Part shown: positions 8,623 through 16,439 of the stretch, one piece after another | How positions within the stretch are numbered: the first letter of the stretch is position 1 | How the letters are laid out: the number at the start of each line of letters is the position of its first letter | NCBI RefSeq assembly: GCF_000469345.1 | Contig: NZ_KI271191.1 | Location: 1-46,574, forward strand | From: Eubacterium ramulus ATCC 29099 | GTDB taxonomy: Bacteria > Bacillota > Clostridia > Lachnospirales > Lachnospiraceae | Length of the DNA stretch: 46,574 bases | Reading direction: 5' to 3' | Position numbers and translations under genes: made by a program | Notes under the pieces: model-generated | Database searches by the model: none | What the model was told of the DNA's origin: nothing | The model's input: the letters and a program-made list of their open reading frames with translations, nothing else

Positions 8623-8657
8623 GGGCGGTGCGATTCCTTTCGGACCTGCACCGTCCC
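8623..8657. other. Intercistronic GC-rich stem-loop between Maff2 and virB6
   Basis: GGGCGGTGC (8623-8631) pairs with GCACCGTCCC (8648-8657). There is no T-run on either side. Lying between a pilin-like gene needed in many copies and a channel gene needed in few, it could act as an RNA processing or stability element that sets their ratio (inference). Confidence 0.55.
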
Positions 8658-8679
8658 GTTTCCTTATTTCCTATTCTTC

Positions 8680-9045
8680 TTAACCTGTAATCAGATTCAG
8701 GATTTCTTTTGCAAATGTAATAATAACACCGCCTGCAAGTGTCAGGAATCCATTCGCTCTCTGGCTTGGATCATGAGATTTCAGTGATAAACCGACCTGC
8801 ACAATTCCAAATCCCAACAAAATCATTCCGATGGCACGAATCAGTCCAAAGATAAACGTGGACAGATTATTGATAACGGTCAGTGGATCGTCTGCCGCAA
8901 ATACGGTACTTGCTCCTGCTGTCATAATCAGTACCATTGCAATATACACTGCCATGGCACGTTTCATTTTTGCTGTCATTGGCAGCTTCTTCGTTGATTT
9001 TGTTGTTTCTTTCTTCTCCTGCTTCTTTCGCATATCTAACTTCAT
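8680..9045 (-). CDS. Maff2-family mobile-element membrane protein (pilin-like)
   Basis: Protein of 121 aa with a basic N-terminus, a hydrophobic segment ending in a signal-peptidase-like VFAAD (about 32-52), and two further hydrophobic segments (about 60-82 and 100-117). This matches the Maff2 family found just upstream of virB6 in clostridial ICEs and resembles VirB2/TrbC pilins in size and topology; assignment as the pilus or surface-tube subunit is inference. ATG start at 9045 with AGGAGG upstream. It follows virD4 by 34 bp and is separated from virB6 by a stem-loop. Confidence 0.85.
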   Translation of the reverse strand: MKLDMRKKQEKKETTKSTKKLPMTAKMKRAMAVYIAMVLIMTAGASTVFAADDPLTVINNLSTFIFGLIRAIGMILLGFGIVQVGLSLKSHDPSQRANGFLTLAGGVIITFAKEILNLITG

Positions 9046-9079
9046 TTTTTTGATAGCCTCCTATATATTTTTCTTGGAT

Positions 9080-10876
9080 TTACTGATATTTCTGAATGAT
9101 TTCTTCCAGATCTTCATCGGATAATAATTCATAATCTTCCACTTCCAGAGAATCATCTGTGAACTCGCCTTCCAAGCTGTCTCCCAGTGAAATACTTGCC
9201 ACTGCCCGGTCAACTGCTCCATGCAGATATGGTTTTCCGTTTCCGTCAGTTGTAAGTCCCACATTGGGGTGCTTTAAAATATCAAATTTCTCGTCTAAAA
9301 TTGGTCTTTCTCCACGAATAAAAAGAATCGCATATCGGTTATCCAACATGCGAACTTCATCGGGTGTCATCAGCTCCCGCCCTGTATTCTGATAATTAGT
9401 GGAATAGTTCCCGGAATGTCCCGTTGACTTTCCATAGGTGTTCGTGTCAATCGTTGCCTTGCCAAGAAGTTCGCTGACATATTTATGTGTTCCCTGCTCA
9501 TTGCCGCCTAAATATAAAAATTCATCACAATTTCCCATAATGCTTTCCCACTGCTTCTCAAACAATGCTTTTAACTGCGCCAGATTCTGCAAAATAATAC
9601 TGACTGACACTTCCCTGGAACGCATCACAGACAGAATCTTATCGAAGTCATCAGGCAGTGAAACATTTGCAAATTCGTCCATGAGGAAATGCACATGAAC
9701 CGGAAGTCTCCCTCCATATTTATGGTCTGCCAGATAGAACAACTGCTGAAATAACTGGGTATACAAAATTGACACCAGAAAGTTGTAACTGGTGTCGTTG
9801 TCCGGGATTAACGCGAATAAAGCCACTTTTCGCTCTCCCAGTGATGGCAGGTCTAAATCGTCCGTTGCGGTCAGTGCTGCCAGACTGGATAAGTTAAATT
9901 TCTCAAGTCTTGCTGCAAGTGTAATCTGAATGGACTTTAATGTTTTTGCACTACCAGAGTGATAATCTTTGTAATACTTCACTGCAATGTGTTCTGGATT
10001 TTTCATTTCCAACCGCTCAAATAATTCATCAAGTGGTGACTGATACTGGTCATCGTCTTCTCTGACTTCTCCGGCACGTAACATTTCCATTACCATCGGA
10101 AAATTCTGTTCTTCCTCTGGTGCTTCATACTGTAAATAGAAAATCAGTGCCAGCAACAGCATGGAAGCTGCAGTATCCCAAAACGGATCGTTTGACTGAC
10201 TTCCCTTGGGTGTAGTCGCTTTGAATAGGTTCGTTACCAATCTCTGCACATCGTTATCGTCCTTCAGATATACAAACGGGTTATAGCAATGGCTCTTTTC
10301 CATGTTGATCAGGTCAAGCACTCTTACCTCATATCCTTTTTCTTCCAGAAGATACCCAGTATCTCTTAGATTTTCTCCTTTTGGATCTAAAACCACAAAA
10401 GAAGTATTCGCCTGCATCAGATTCGGCTTTGCAAAAAATCTGGTCTTCCCTGAACCGGAACCACCAATCACAACCGTCAATACATTTCGCAAATGTTTCC
10501 TCATGTTATAACTGATCTGCACATGCATGGTCAGCAACTTATTTTTTGTAAACCGCTTCTCCTTGTATCTGCGATTTATTTTCTTCACATTTCCCCATTT
10601 AGCAGAACCATGTTCTTCACCTCGTCGGTAATGTTTCTTGGTAGAAATATAAATCCCGATTCCCATGCCGTAAGACAGCAAAAAAATAAGGACAGTTTTT
10701 ACACTGTCCCCACATAACCGAATGGAAAACGGATGGTTCATTGCTTCCGGGACTCCATCCAGAATCCCCATAAGACCAGACGAAAGATAAGGTGCGACAA
10801 GTAACGCAAACCAGATAACCGGGATAATTCCAATTACCGCCAACATCAGACTGCTCTGCTCATCATCGTTCTTCAT
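9080..10876 (-). CDS. virD4: VirD4/TraG-family type IV coupling ATPase
   Basis: Membrane ATPase that recruits the relaxase-DNA complex and pumps it into the channel. About 598 aa from the chosen start, with two membrane segments near the N-terminus (about 10-35 and 58-78), Walker A GGSGSGKT (138-145), the DPKGENL segment that follows it, and Walker B HFLMDEFAN (396-404). The frame is open to a TTG at 10927, but that codon has no ribosome site; ATG at 10876 has GAGG about nine bases upstream and overlaps the previous gene by only 14 bp. The acidic C-terminal tail (rich in Glu/Asp) is a plausible substrate-contact region. Confidence 0.92.
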   Translation of the reverse strand: MKNDDEQSSLMLAVIGIIPVIWFALLVAPYLSSGLMGILDGVPEAMNHPFSIRLCGDSVKTVLIFLLSYGMGIGIYISTKKHYRRGEEHGSAKWGNVKKINRRYKEKRFTKNKLLTMHVQISYNMRKHLRNVLTVVIGGSGSGKTRFFAKPNLMQANTSFVVLDPKGENLRDTGYLLEEKGYEVRVLDLINMEKSHCYNPFVYLKDDNDVQRLVTNLFKATTPKGSQSNDPFWDTAASMLLLALIFYLQYEAPEEEQNFPMVMEMLRAGEVREDDDQYQSPLDELFERLEMKNPEHIAVKYYKDYHSGSAKTLKSIQITLAARLEKFNLSSLAALTATDDLDLPSLGERKVALFALIPDNDTSYNFLVSILYTQLFQQLFYLADHKYGGRLPVHVHFLMDEFANVSLPDDFDKILSVMRSREVSVSIILQNLAQLKALFEKQWESIMGNCDEFLYLGGNEQGTHKYVSELLGKATIDTNTYGKSTGHSGNYSTNYQNTGRELMTPDEVRMLDNRYAILFIRGERPILDEKFDILKHPNVGLTTDGNGKPYLHGAVDRAVASISLGDSLEGEFTDDSLEVEDYELLSDEDLEEIIQKYQ

Positions 10877-11066
10877 GGCTTCTGCGTCCTCGCTTTTCCT
10901 TCTCCGACGGTACTTCGATTTTCTCAATGACTTTCATTAAAACGTCATCGACAAGCTCCGTATCTTTTCCCTCTTTCAGCATCTGATTCCGCTTGTCCTT
11001 TAGGGAATGGAACACTACGCCACTCTCATATTTATCCAGTTCTAACGTAATCGTATCACTGCTCAT
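10863..11066 (-). CDS. Small hypothetical ICE protein (67 aa)
   Basis: A 67-aa soluble, highly charged protein with no recognised domain. It begins SSDTITLELDKYESGVVFHSL and ends in a basic tail, and looks mostly helical. ATG at 11066 is preceded by AAAGGAG at good spacing. It overlaps the 5' end of virD4 and follows the ArdC-like gene by 26 bp, so it is translated with the transfer operon. A relaxosome or coupling-protein accessory role is possible from position only. Confidence 0.7.
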   Translation of the reverse strand: MSSDTITLELDKYESGVVFHSLKDKRNQMLKEGKDTELVDDVLMKVIEKIEVPSEKEKRGRRSHEER

Positions 11067-11092
11067 TTTGCATTCTCCTTTCCCGAATTTTT

Positions 11093-12097
11093 CTAGCGTG
11101 CTTCTTTTCTATGTTGTCCTCTGGATTTCTGTTCTTTCTTTTCAGGCTCTGGATTTTCTTTCTTATCTTTCACATTTTCAGAACTGTCTTGCCCGTTTTT
11201 TTCAGCCTCTGACTGTCGGTAAGTTGCATTCCGATTCTGATCCAGTACCTTTGCCATTCTTGCAGAAATTGTATTCGCTGCATCTCTGGCTCTGGAAAGT
11301 TCCACTCTCACTTCCTGAGTCTCCATTTTTTCAAAAAACTCTGGTGCATGTAAAAAATTATATCGACTGGTATCCATTCCATATTTTTTACACAACATAT
11401 AAGACGCACACGATACATGAAATGCATCTTCATTTTTATCATAGTGTGGATTTCCATCCGCATATCCGGCAAATACCAATTCCGGCACAAGATTCTGAAA
11501 GATTTCCTGTGCACTCATCCCTTTTCTTACATAAATACAACCTTCTTCCGGTTTAAAAAATGCTCCTTTTTCATCCGGCATCTGTTCTGGTTCTGCTGCA
11601 ACAATATTTACCGGAGGGGTACTGACTAACGCCCGGATTAAATCATGTTCTTCATATTCTGACTTTTGAATTGTAGTATCGGACATTGTTGTCTGAGAAA
11701 TATCATATAGCTTTTTCGCATTATAATAATTTCCAACTGTACCATCTTCACGCTTATATGTTTTTCCTGGCTCTAAAATCAGAACTGGATTCTGTTGTTC
11801 CATACGTTTTAAATAAAATCCATGATCTCTCCAGTATCCATAGTCACCTAATTTCTGTGCATCTGGTCTTTGTGCCAGAATCAGAAGTGCATTATTGGTA
11901 GTATATCGATCAAAGGTACTCTGTACATCCAGATACTTCTGCAGCATTTTCCCATCCGTTGCCACTTGTGCGGTTACCTGCTCTGACAACTCATAGCAGC
12001 GATTCCTGTTATTTTTGCTTTCCGCAATAAATGCCTGTACCTTTTCATCCTGTGGTACAGCCGATGCATTTAATAAAGAATCAAAACTATTATCCAT
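11093..12097 (-). CDS. ArdC-like ssDNA-binding antirestriction-type protein
   Basis: 334 aa. The N-terminal 100 residues (notably YLDVQSTFDRYTTNNALLI and LAQRPDA) match the ArdC-type ssDNA-binding domain carried by conjugative elements, where it protects incoming DNA. In classical ArdC the second half is a zinc peptidase with HExxH; here the corresponding stretch reads NLVPELVFAGYADGN and has no HExxH, so protease activity is doubtful. The C-terminal 60 residues are charged, low-complexity and probably disordered. ATG at 12097 with GAGAGG upstream; six bp after pcfB. Likely exported into or active early in the recipient (inference). Confidence 0.75.
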   Translation of the reverse strand: MDNSFDSLLNASAVPQDEKVQAFIAESKNNRNRCYELSEQVTAQVATDGKMLQKYLDVQSTFDRYTTNNALLILAQRPDAQKLGDYGYWRDHGFYLKRMEQQNPVLILEPGKTYKREDGTVGNYYNAKKLYDISQTTMSDTTIQKSEYEEHDLIRALVSTPPVNIVAAEPEQMPDEKGAFFKPEEGCIYVRKGMSAQEIFQNLVPELVFAGYADGNPHYDKNEDAFHVSCASYMLCKKYGMDTSRYNFLHAPEFFEKMETQEVRVELSRARDAANTISARMAKVLDQNRNATYRQSEAEKNGQDSSENVKDKKENPEPEKKEQKSRGQHRKEAR

Positions 12098-12102
12098 AAA
12101 AT

Positions 12103-12984
12103 TTACCTCTCTTTCCCTTTCCTTGGTTTTCGTTTCTGTTGTGGCTGCTGGTGGCGAATCTGATTCGGGTCTTTATTTCCCTGATTTCTCACCGGATCAT
12201 TTCTATTCTCACGCCGCTCCGCTTCTTTCTTCCTTGCATTCTGTATTTCCCGAAGTTCCTTTCTGACCGATGGTTTCTCTGGTTTTTCCGGGGTAAATAA
12301 CTTAGAAGTACCCTCTGCGGTTTTCTCTTGCTTCTTTGAGGTAGGCTCGGACAGACGGGATTTGGTCGTCTTTGCCAAAGAAGGGTTTTGCTCCTTACCC
12401 TCTTTCTTCACCGACTCTCCAAACAACTCGTCCATAAGCTGATCCTCCTTGGATTTCTGCGGATAATCTTTTTCCGGCTCTGCCTGTCCCTGTTTTTCTT
12501 GCTGAACCTGTACTTTTTCCGGCTTCTTTTCCTGCTTCTCTGATTTTCCGGCTTTTGCTTTTTCTGCACGTGTCCGCTCAATTTCCGTCTTAATCTTCGC
12601 TGCTTCTGTTACAGATGCAAACTGGAATCTATCTACGATACGGTTGATTCTTGGTGCATCTTCTTCCTTTACAATCACATCTATCAATCCGTCACTGCTT
12701 CCTCTTGGATTTCGGACTGCACAGTACAACACGCCATATCGTTTTGCTTCCTGAACAAATTGTTTCAGATCACTTTCTTTCACTGAAAATACCGTCAGTG
12801 GTCTACCTGATTTAACCAATGTTTCAAGTCTTACTCTGCCTTTTGTCTTTTTCTTCTCTTTTAAGACTGCATACAGCATCACTGCCAGATGCTTCGCTCC
12901 TGTGCCACTGATCTTCAATGCTGCTTCACCGACTTCCAATGACATTCGTACCACCTGATCAGCGGCTTCGCCTGATGTGTTCAT
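12103..12984 (-). CDS. pcfB: PcfB-family (DUF3801) conjugation accessory protein
   Basis: 293 aa. Residues 1-150 match the PcfB/DUF3801 family (GTGAKHLAVMLYAVLKEKKK and VKESDLKQFVQEAKRYGVLY), known in the pCF10 system to bind the relaxase and link it to the coupling protein PcfC. The second half is a long Lys/Glu/Gln-rich region likely to be disordered. ATG at 12984 with AAGGAGG upstream; it overlaps the relaxase 3' end by 26 bp, consistent with coupled synthesis of two partners. It is followed closely by the ArdC-like gene. Confidence 0.85.
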   Translation of the reverse strand: MNTSGEAADQVVRMSLEVGEAALKISGTGAKHLAVMLYAVLKEKKKTKGRVRLETLVKSGRPLTVFSVKESDLKQFVQEAKRYGVLYCAVRNPRGSSDGLIDVIVKEEDAPRINRIVDRFQFASVTEAAKIKTEIERTRAEKAKAGKSEKQEKKPEKVQVQQEKQGQAEPEKDYPQKSKEDQLMDELFGESVKKEGKEQNPSLAKTTKSRLSEPTSKKQEKTAEGTSKLFTPEKPEKPSVRKELREIQNARKKEAERRENRNDPVRNQGNKDPNQIRHQQPQQKRKPRKGKER

Positions 12985-14404
12985 GCCTTTGTTCCTCCTT
13001 CTGCTCTTTTTCTTCCCGCACCATCTTAAATTTTTCTTCGATTACCTTGGAACGTGCGGCGATTCCATCACAAAGTGCTGCCTCCTTTCTGAGCGTTCCA
13101 ATTTTCTCTGTCAGAACTTTTATCTGCTCCTTCATTTCCTGTATTTCTTCTTCCGGTCTGTCTGCCCGAATCTTATAACGCAAGTGCTTCCGTTCCTCCG
13201 CACACTGCTCCATTTGTTTCTGTAAATGGTCTTTCAATGAAAAAAGCTGCTCCGCAGTATCAATGTGATAATGGCAAAGCAGCTTCGTTTCTTTAGAAAC
13301 GGTATTCAGTTTTAATAAATCCTCCCGGAACAATACATGCACCTGTTTAGCAGATATTGACGGGCGATTCTTCGGTAGGATTCCTAAAAGATAACAGTAA
13401 TGCAGATACAATCCCCGAAGTCCTCCGATTTTTCTTGTCTGCTTGAAGTTGCCGGATACCCTAATCCGGTAATGCCTCTGAACCGGAAATTTCTTCTCGG
13501 CAGGTAATTCATTTTCTTCCAGAGTCCGAACCCTGATTGCTTCCAGTGAATAATTCTCTCCAAAATTCCGCTTTAACTTCAGACCACGCTCCCGCCCTTC
13601 CGGACGAATGGTAATGTCTTTCCCAAACTTAAAAGAATATCCTTTTTCCCGCAAATAAAAAAAGAACTGTTTTTCAGTCCTCGCCTTTCGGATTGCCTCG
13701 TCAACATCTGCCTTTACCATGCTGTGATAACTCGGCTTCCCATCCTGTTCTGCCTGCCACTCGGCATAATGTTTTCCTTTTCCCTGTTCTGGCTGCCTCA
13801 CAACCGATAACTGGTATTCTTTACATAAACGGTCTGACACCATCCGCATATCCCGGTAATCCTGATTTGTCCTGTGGTATCTTTTCCCATCAATGAATGA
13901 AACTGAGTTCACCACAAAATGGTTGTGCAGATGATTCGCCTTATCCAAATGAGTCGCAATCAATACCTGATACTGACTGCCCCACAATTCTTCTGCCAGC
14001 TTCTTTCCAATCTCATGTGCCATTGCCGGATTACATTCTCCCGGTGCAAAAGACTGATAGCCATGAAACGCAACAATTCCGTCCTCCTTTCCAAAACGCT
14101 TTTTGACTGCAATCATTTCTTCTCTGGCGGTTGTCGGTGCACAATTAAGTCCCGATACATACTGTTCCATCAGTTCTTCCGATTCTCCGACAACTTCCAT
14201 TTCCATTGATTTAGATTGTCTCAGTCTGGTCTTTTCTGCATTCACCGCATAGGTAATCACATCATTAAGTCCTTGTAATTGCCCGGTTTCACTTTCTGAA
14301 ATCAGTTCTTGGCTCGTCTGTTCTTTGGTCTTATCTGGATTTTCCGCATAATTGATTACTTTTCCAATCCAACCTTTGATGCTCCAGATTGATGTCACTG
14401 CCAT
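12959..14404 (-). CDS. Relaxase/mobilisation nuclease (MobP-type)
   Basis: 481-aa relaxase that nicks oriT and stays bound to the transferred strand. The N-terminal Relaxase domain has a candidate catalytic Tyr19 (VINYAENPDKT) and the histidine metal-binding motif THLDKANHLHNHF (His152, 158, 160, 162). A long charged C-terminal region (about 380-481) is coiled-coil-like. ATG at 14404 overlaps mobC by 10 bp and the 3' end overlaps pcfB by 26 bp. MobC, relaxase, PcfB and VirD4 together form a complete relaxosome and coupling set. Confidence 0.92.
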   Translation of the reverse strand: MAVTSIWSIKGWIGKVINYAENPDKTKEQTSQELISESETGQLQGLNDVITYAVNAEKTRLRQSKSMEMEVVGESEELMEQYVSGLNCAPTTAREEMIAVKKRFGKEDGIVAFHGYQSFAPGECNPAMAHEIGKKLAEELWGSQYQVLIATHLDKANHLHNHFVVNSVSFIDGKRYHRTNQDYRDMRMVSDRLCKEYQLSVVRQPEQGKGKHYAEWQAEQDGKPSYHSMVKADVDEAIRKARTEKQFFFYLREKGYSFKFGKDITIRPEGRERGLKLKRNFGENYSLEAIRVRTLEENELPAEKKFPVQRHYRIRVSGNFKQTRKIGGLRGLYLHYCYLLGILPKNRPSISAKQVHVLFREDLLKLNTVSKETKLLCHYHIDTAEQLFSLKDHLQKQMEQCAEERKHLRYKIRADRPEEEIQEMKEQIKVLTEKIGTLRKEAALCDGIAARSKVIEEKFKMVREEKEQKEEQRHEHIRRSR

Positions 14405-14733
14405 GATTCGTTTTTCTCCGGAAGTATTACTGCTTCTGTAATCTTACGGACCGCTTCATTGAACTTCCACACTTCCTGATCGTAACGCTGCACATCTATC
14501 ACATTTAACACATGTGCTTTCTGTGCAATCTGATTTAAGTTATTTCCAATCTTATGAAGTTCCCGCATCATGGAATAATAATCTGGTGGCGGTGCGTCTC
14601 TTGGAACAACACCGGAAATCAACTGTCTCAGGTAAGCTTCCCGGTTCAGTCCACTTTTCTTTACTTTCTTATCCAATACCTCTGCTTCTTTTTTGTTCAA
14701 TCGAAAAAGGATTGCTACATTACGTTTTCTCAA
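14395..14733 (-). CDS. mobC: MobC-family relaxosome accessory protein
   Basis: 112-aa DNA-binding helper that assists the relaxase at oriT. The N-terminus RKRNVAILFRLNKKEAEVLD is a ribbon-helix-helix-like segment, and the later part (REAYLRQLI, then MRELHKIGNNLNQIAQKAH) is the MobC signature. The start is TTG at 14733 with AAGGAG eight bases upstream; TTG overlaps the TGA stop of the DUF5688 gene, so the two are translationally coupled. It overlaps the relaxase start. Confidence 0.88.
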   Translation of the reverse strand: MRKRNVAILFRLNKKEAEVLDKKVKKSGLNREAYLRQLISGVVPRDAPPPDYYSMMRELHKIGNNLNQIAQKAHVLNVIDVQRYDQEVWKFNEAVRKITEAVILPEKNESWQ

Positions 14734-15716
14734 CGCTCCATCTCCTTTACTTTCTGTATAGAATCTGGTTCCTGGCGAATCTGGTGTTTTTCTTTATCGT
14801 AGCTGTAAACTCTGTCTGAAAGGACTTCCTGCCGTTCCACTTCATTTTTATTTACTTCCCGTACCATTTCACCAAGCATTTTCGGTTCCATCTCTCCATT
14901 ATCCGGAACGATCAGAACTTCATGCACAGATGACGGTAACACATAAAATCCTTCTGGAAAAAGCTGTTCCAATTTATTTAAAACTTCTGGCTGCGTGATC
15001 ATAGATGCCCCATATTGCTTTTCTACATTCGTAAGTGCATACAACATATCATGTGAACGAAATCCAAAATCAACATTTTCATCTAATAAATTTGTTGCAT
15101 GTCCTTCTTCATTAAAAATACTCAACATCATTTCGTCCATTGACTGAAGAATCGGTGTATTTACAGGCTGGGTATTTGCTCTGGTCTGATGGAACATTTC
15201 TTTTGCATCCACATTCCACATCTTAAGATGTTCATTTTTCACCTTCATAGTCGCTTTTCCATCGTTAGACTCTACCGGAAAATCCACATAACAGATAGCC
15301 GACAGATCTTCGATATTTTCATGAGGCATTTCCTGTAACATTCGTTTGTTTGCCTGGGTGTTTACAAGCATCACTGCCAGATGTTCCTTCACTGAATCAT
15401 AATCCATTGGGTTGATACCGTTGTGCACAAACGGAGCATTGCCTGCTTCTTCCATGCATTTTGCAATTTCATTCATCACTTTCTCAACAGGTTCACCCAG
15501 ACGTATTTCATTGAAAAACGGCTCTACATAAACAACTGGACACACATTTTCTTCCTGTAGTCTTACCTGTACTCCTACCATCTGGACTCCATTATTTTTA
15601 TTCATCTGCATTACCTGAAATTCTGCATTCTCATATTTAGCTGGGAGAAAATTCCGAATGTCTTTTGCTACACCTTCCGCAAATACCTTTTCTGCTATCA
15701 TCTCTTTTACAATCAT
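14730..15716 (-). CDS. DUF5688 family protein
   Basis: 328 aa, no membrane segment or known catalytic motif. The layout (an N-terminal alpha/beta segment with MNKNNGVQMVGVQVRLQ, then a central NPMDYDSVKEHLAVMLVN segment and a C-terminal EGFYVLPSSVHEVLIVPD) is that of DUF5688, a family common in Lachnospiraceae ICEs and of unknown function. ATG at 15716 overlaps the stop of the 33-aa upstream ORF, and its own stop overlaps the mobC start. A role connected with transfer regulation is suggested only by position. Confidence 0.75.
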   Translation of the reverse strand: MIVKEMIAEKVFAEGVAKDIRNFLPAKYENAEFQVMQMNKNNGVQMVGVQVRLQEENVCPVVYVEPFFNEIRLGEPVEKVMNEIAKCMEEAGNAPFVHNGINPMDYDSVKEHLAVMLVNTQANKRMLQEMPHENIEDLSAICYVDFPVESNDGKATMKVKNEHLKMWNVDAKEMFHQTRANTQPVNTPILQSMDEMMLSIFNEEGHATNLLDENVDFGFRSHDMLYALTNVEKQYGASMITQPEVLNKLEQLFPEGFYVLPSSVHEVLIVPDNGEMEPKMLGEMVREVNKNEVERQEVLSDRVYSYDKEKHQIRQEPDSIQKVKEMER

Positions 15717-15814
15717 TTCTTCTGTTCTCCCTTCTTCTTGTTCATTTTCTTTAAATATTCCTGATACCGTCTTTCTGCTTTCTTCTTGTCTTTCATTGAT
15801 ACTTCAACCTGCAT
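15713..15814 (-). CDS. 33-aa basic small protein
   Basis: A tiny ORF starting at ATG 15814 with AGAAAGGAG seven bases upstream. The product (MQVEVSMKDKKKAERRYQEY at its start) is strongly basic and probably helical; the stop codon TGA shares bases with the ATG of the DUF5688 gene. Its ribosome site and coupling support translation. Function unknown; it may serve partly to carry ribosomes into DUF5688. Confidence 0.6.
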   Translation of the reverse strand: MQVEVSMKDKKKAERRYQEYLKKMNKKKGEQKK

Positions 15815-15836
15815 CTTGTATCTCCTTTCTTTTTGT

Positions 15837-15923
15837 CTACCGAATCTTGTTAATCTGCAACAAGCACATCAACACTACTCCTATAATGCCACCTACTAAT
15901 ACTCCACAAATAAACTTCAACAT
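15837..15923 (-). CDS. DUF3789-like single-span membrane peptide (28 aa)
   Basis: Starts at ATG 15923 with AAAGGAG nine bases upstream. The product begins MLKFICGVLVGGIIGVVLMC and is one hydrophobic span followed by a short basic tail (QINKIR). This matches the very short DUF3789 proteins found in clostridial ICEs. Function unknown. It is in the same operon as the next, 33-aa ORF, 22 bp away. Confidence 0.65.
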   Translation of the reverse strand: MLKFICGVLVGGIIGVVLMCLLQINKIR

Positions 15924-15958
15924 TGTTACTTTCTCCTTTTTCATTTTCTGAGGGTTTC

Positions 15959-16013
15959 AGGGATTCTCCCTGACAAGCTGCCGCAGACTGCCAGACAGGA
16001 AACCTGTGTGGCA
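15959..16013. other. Hairpin cluster in a 160-bp non-coding gap; candidate oriT
   Basis: Two inverted repeats stand in the gap between the Cys-rich protein gene and the DUF3789-like ORF: CAGGGATTCTCCCTG (15959-15973) and, at 15989-16013, TGCCA-ACAGG arms around AAA with matching CCTGT-TGGCA. Non-coding, structured and close to mobC/relaxase, it is one candidate origin of transfer. There is no recognised nick sequence, so this is inference; the other candidate is the tract at 25510-25632. Confidence 0.3.
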
Positions 16014-16094
16014 ATCCAAAGGCGTTGCTTGCTGGTATTGTGTATTCTTCTGCACCCGTCTCACTGTTCCGGGTATCAGAAGATTTACTTGCCG

Positions 16095-16112
16095 AAAAAG
16101 CACTTGCTTTTT
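16095..16112 (-). terminator. Weak terminator after the Cys-rich protein gene
   Basis: AAAAAGC-ACTT-GCTTTTT forms a short A/T-rich hairpin directly after the stop of the 16113 gene. The stem is only partly GC, so read-through into the mob genes is expected. Confidence 0.35.
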
Positions 16113-16424
16113 TTATTCTTTCAATTCACAAATCCCGCAAGTTTCACACAAGTATTCACACTTTGTGCATCGTACATTTTCATCAGTTTCCATACATTCT
16201 TCACTTGCCGGACAATACTTTTGACAACTTTCACACTGCTCCGTACAGCTTTCTTCTGACATTTTTTCAGCAATAATTCCAAGTAATTCACTCTGTTCTT
16301 TTTCCTCTTTCAACTGTGTTTCCCAAAAAATCTTCAACAAATCTTCGCTGTCTACATCGTCTTCCATCATCAAAATCAGTTCTTTCTTATACACAACCTT
16401 CAGCTCATATCTTGCAATTTTCAT
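16113..16424 (-). CDS. Cysteine-rich small protein (putative zinc-binding)
   Basis: 103 aa. The first 55 residues form a soluble domain (IARYELKVVYKKELILMMED), and the C-terminal 45 carry 11 cysteines in CxxC-like clusters (CESCQKYC, CTKCEYLC, CGIC), suggesting one or more zinc-binding knuckles. No family is recognised with confidence; similar small proteins are common in this ICE type. The frame extends to a GTG at 16436, but ATG at 16424 sits at good distance from AAGGTGA and is preferred. It begins 15 bp after the Toprim gene stop. DNA, RNA or protein contact cannot be told apart from sequence. Confidence 0.6.
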   Translation of the reverse strand: MKIARYELKVVYKKELILMMEDDVDSEDLLKIFWETQLKEEKEQSELLGIIAEKMSEESCTEQCESCQKYCPASEECMETDENVRCTKCEYLCETCGICELKE

Positions 16425-16439
16425 ATCTTTTTTCACCTT

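Noticed and set aside
10993-11556. Plus-strand ORF of 187 codons opposite the ArdC-like gene
   Set aside because: Antisense composition (Leu/Phe/His-rich), no ribosome site, and the minus-strand gene is well supported.
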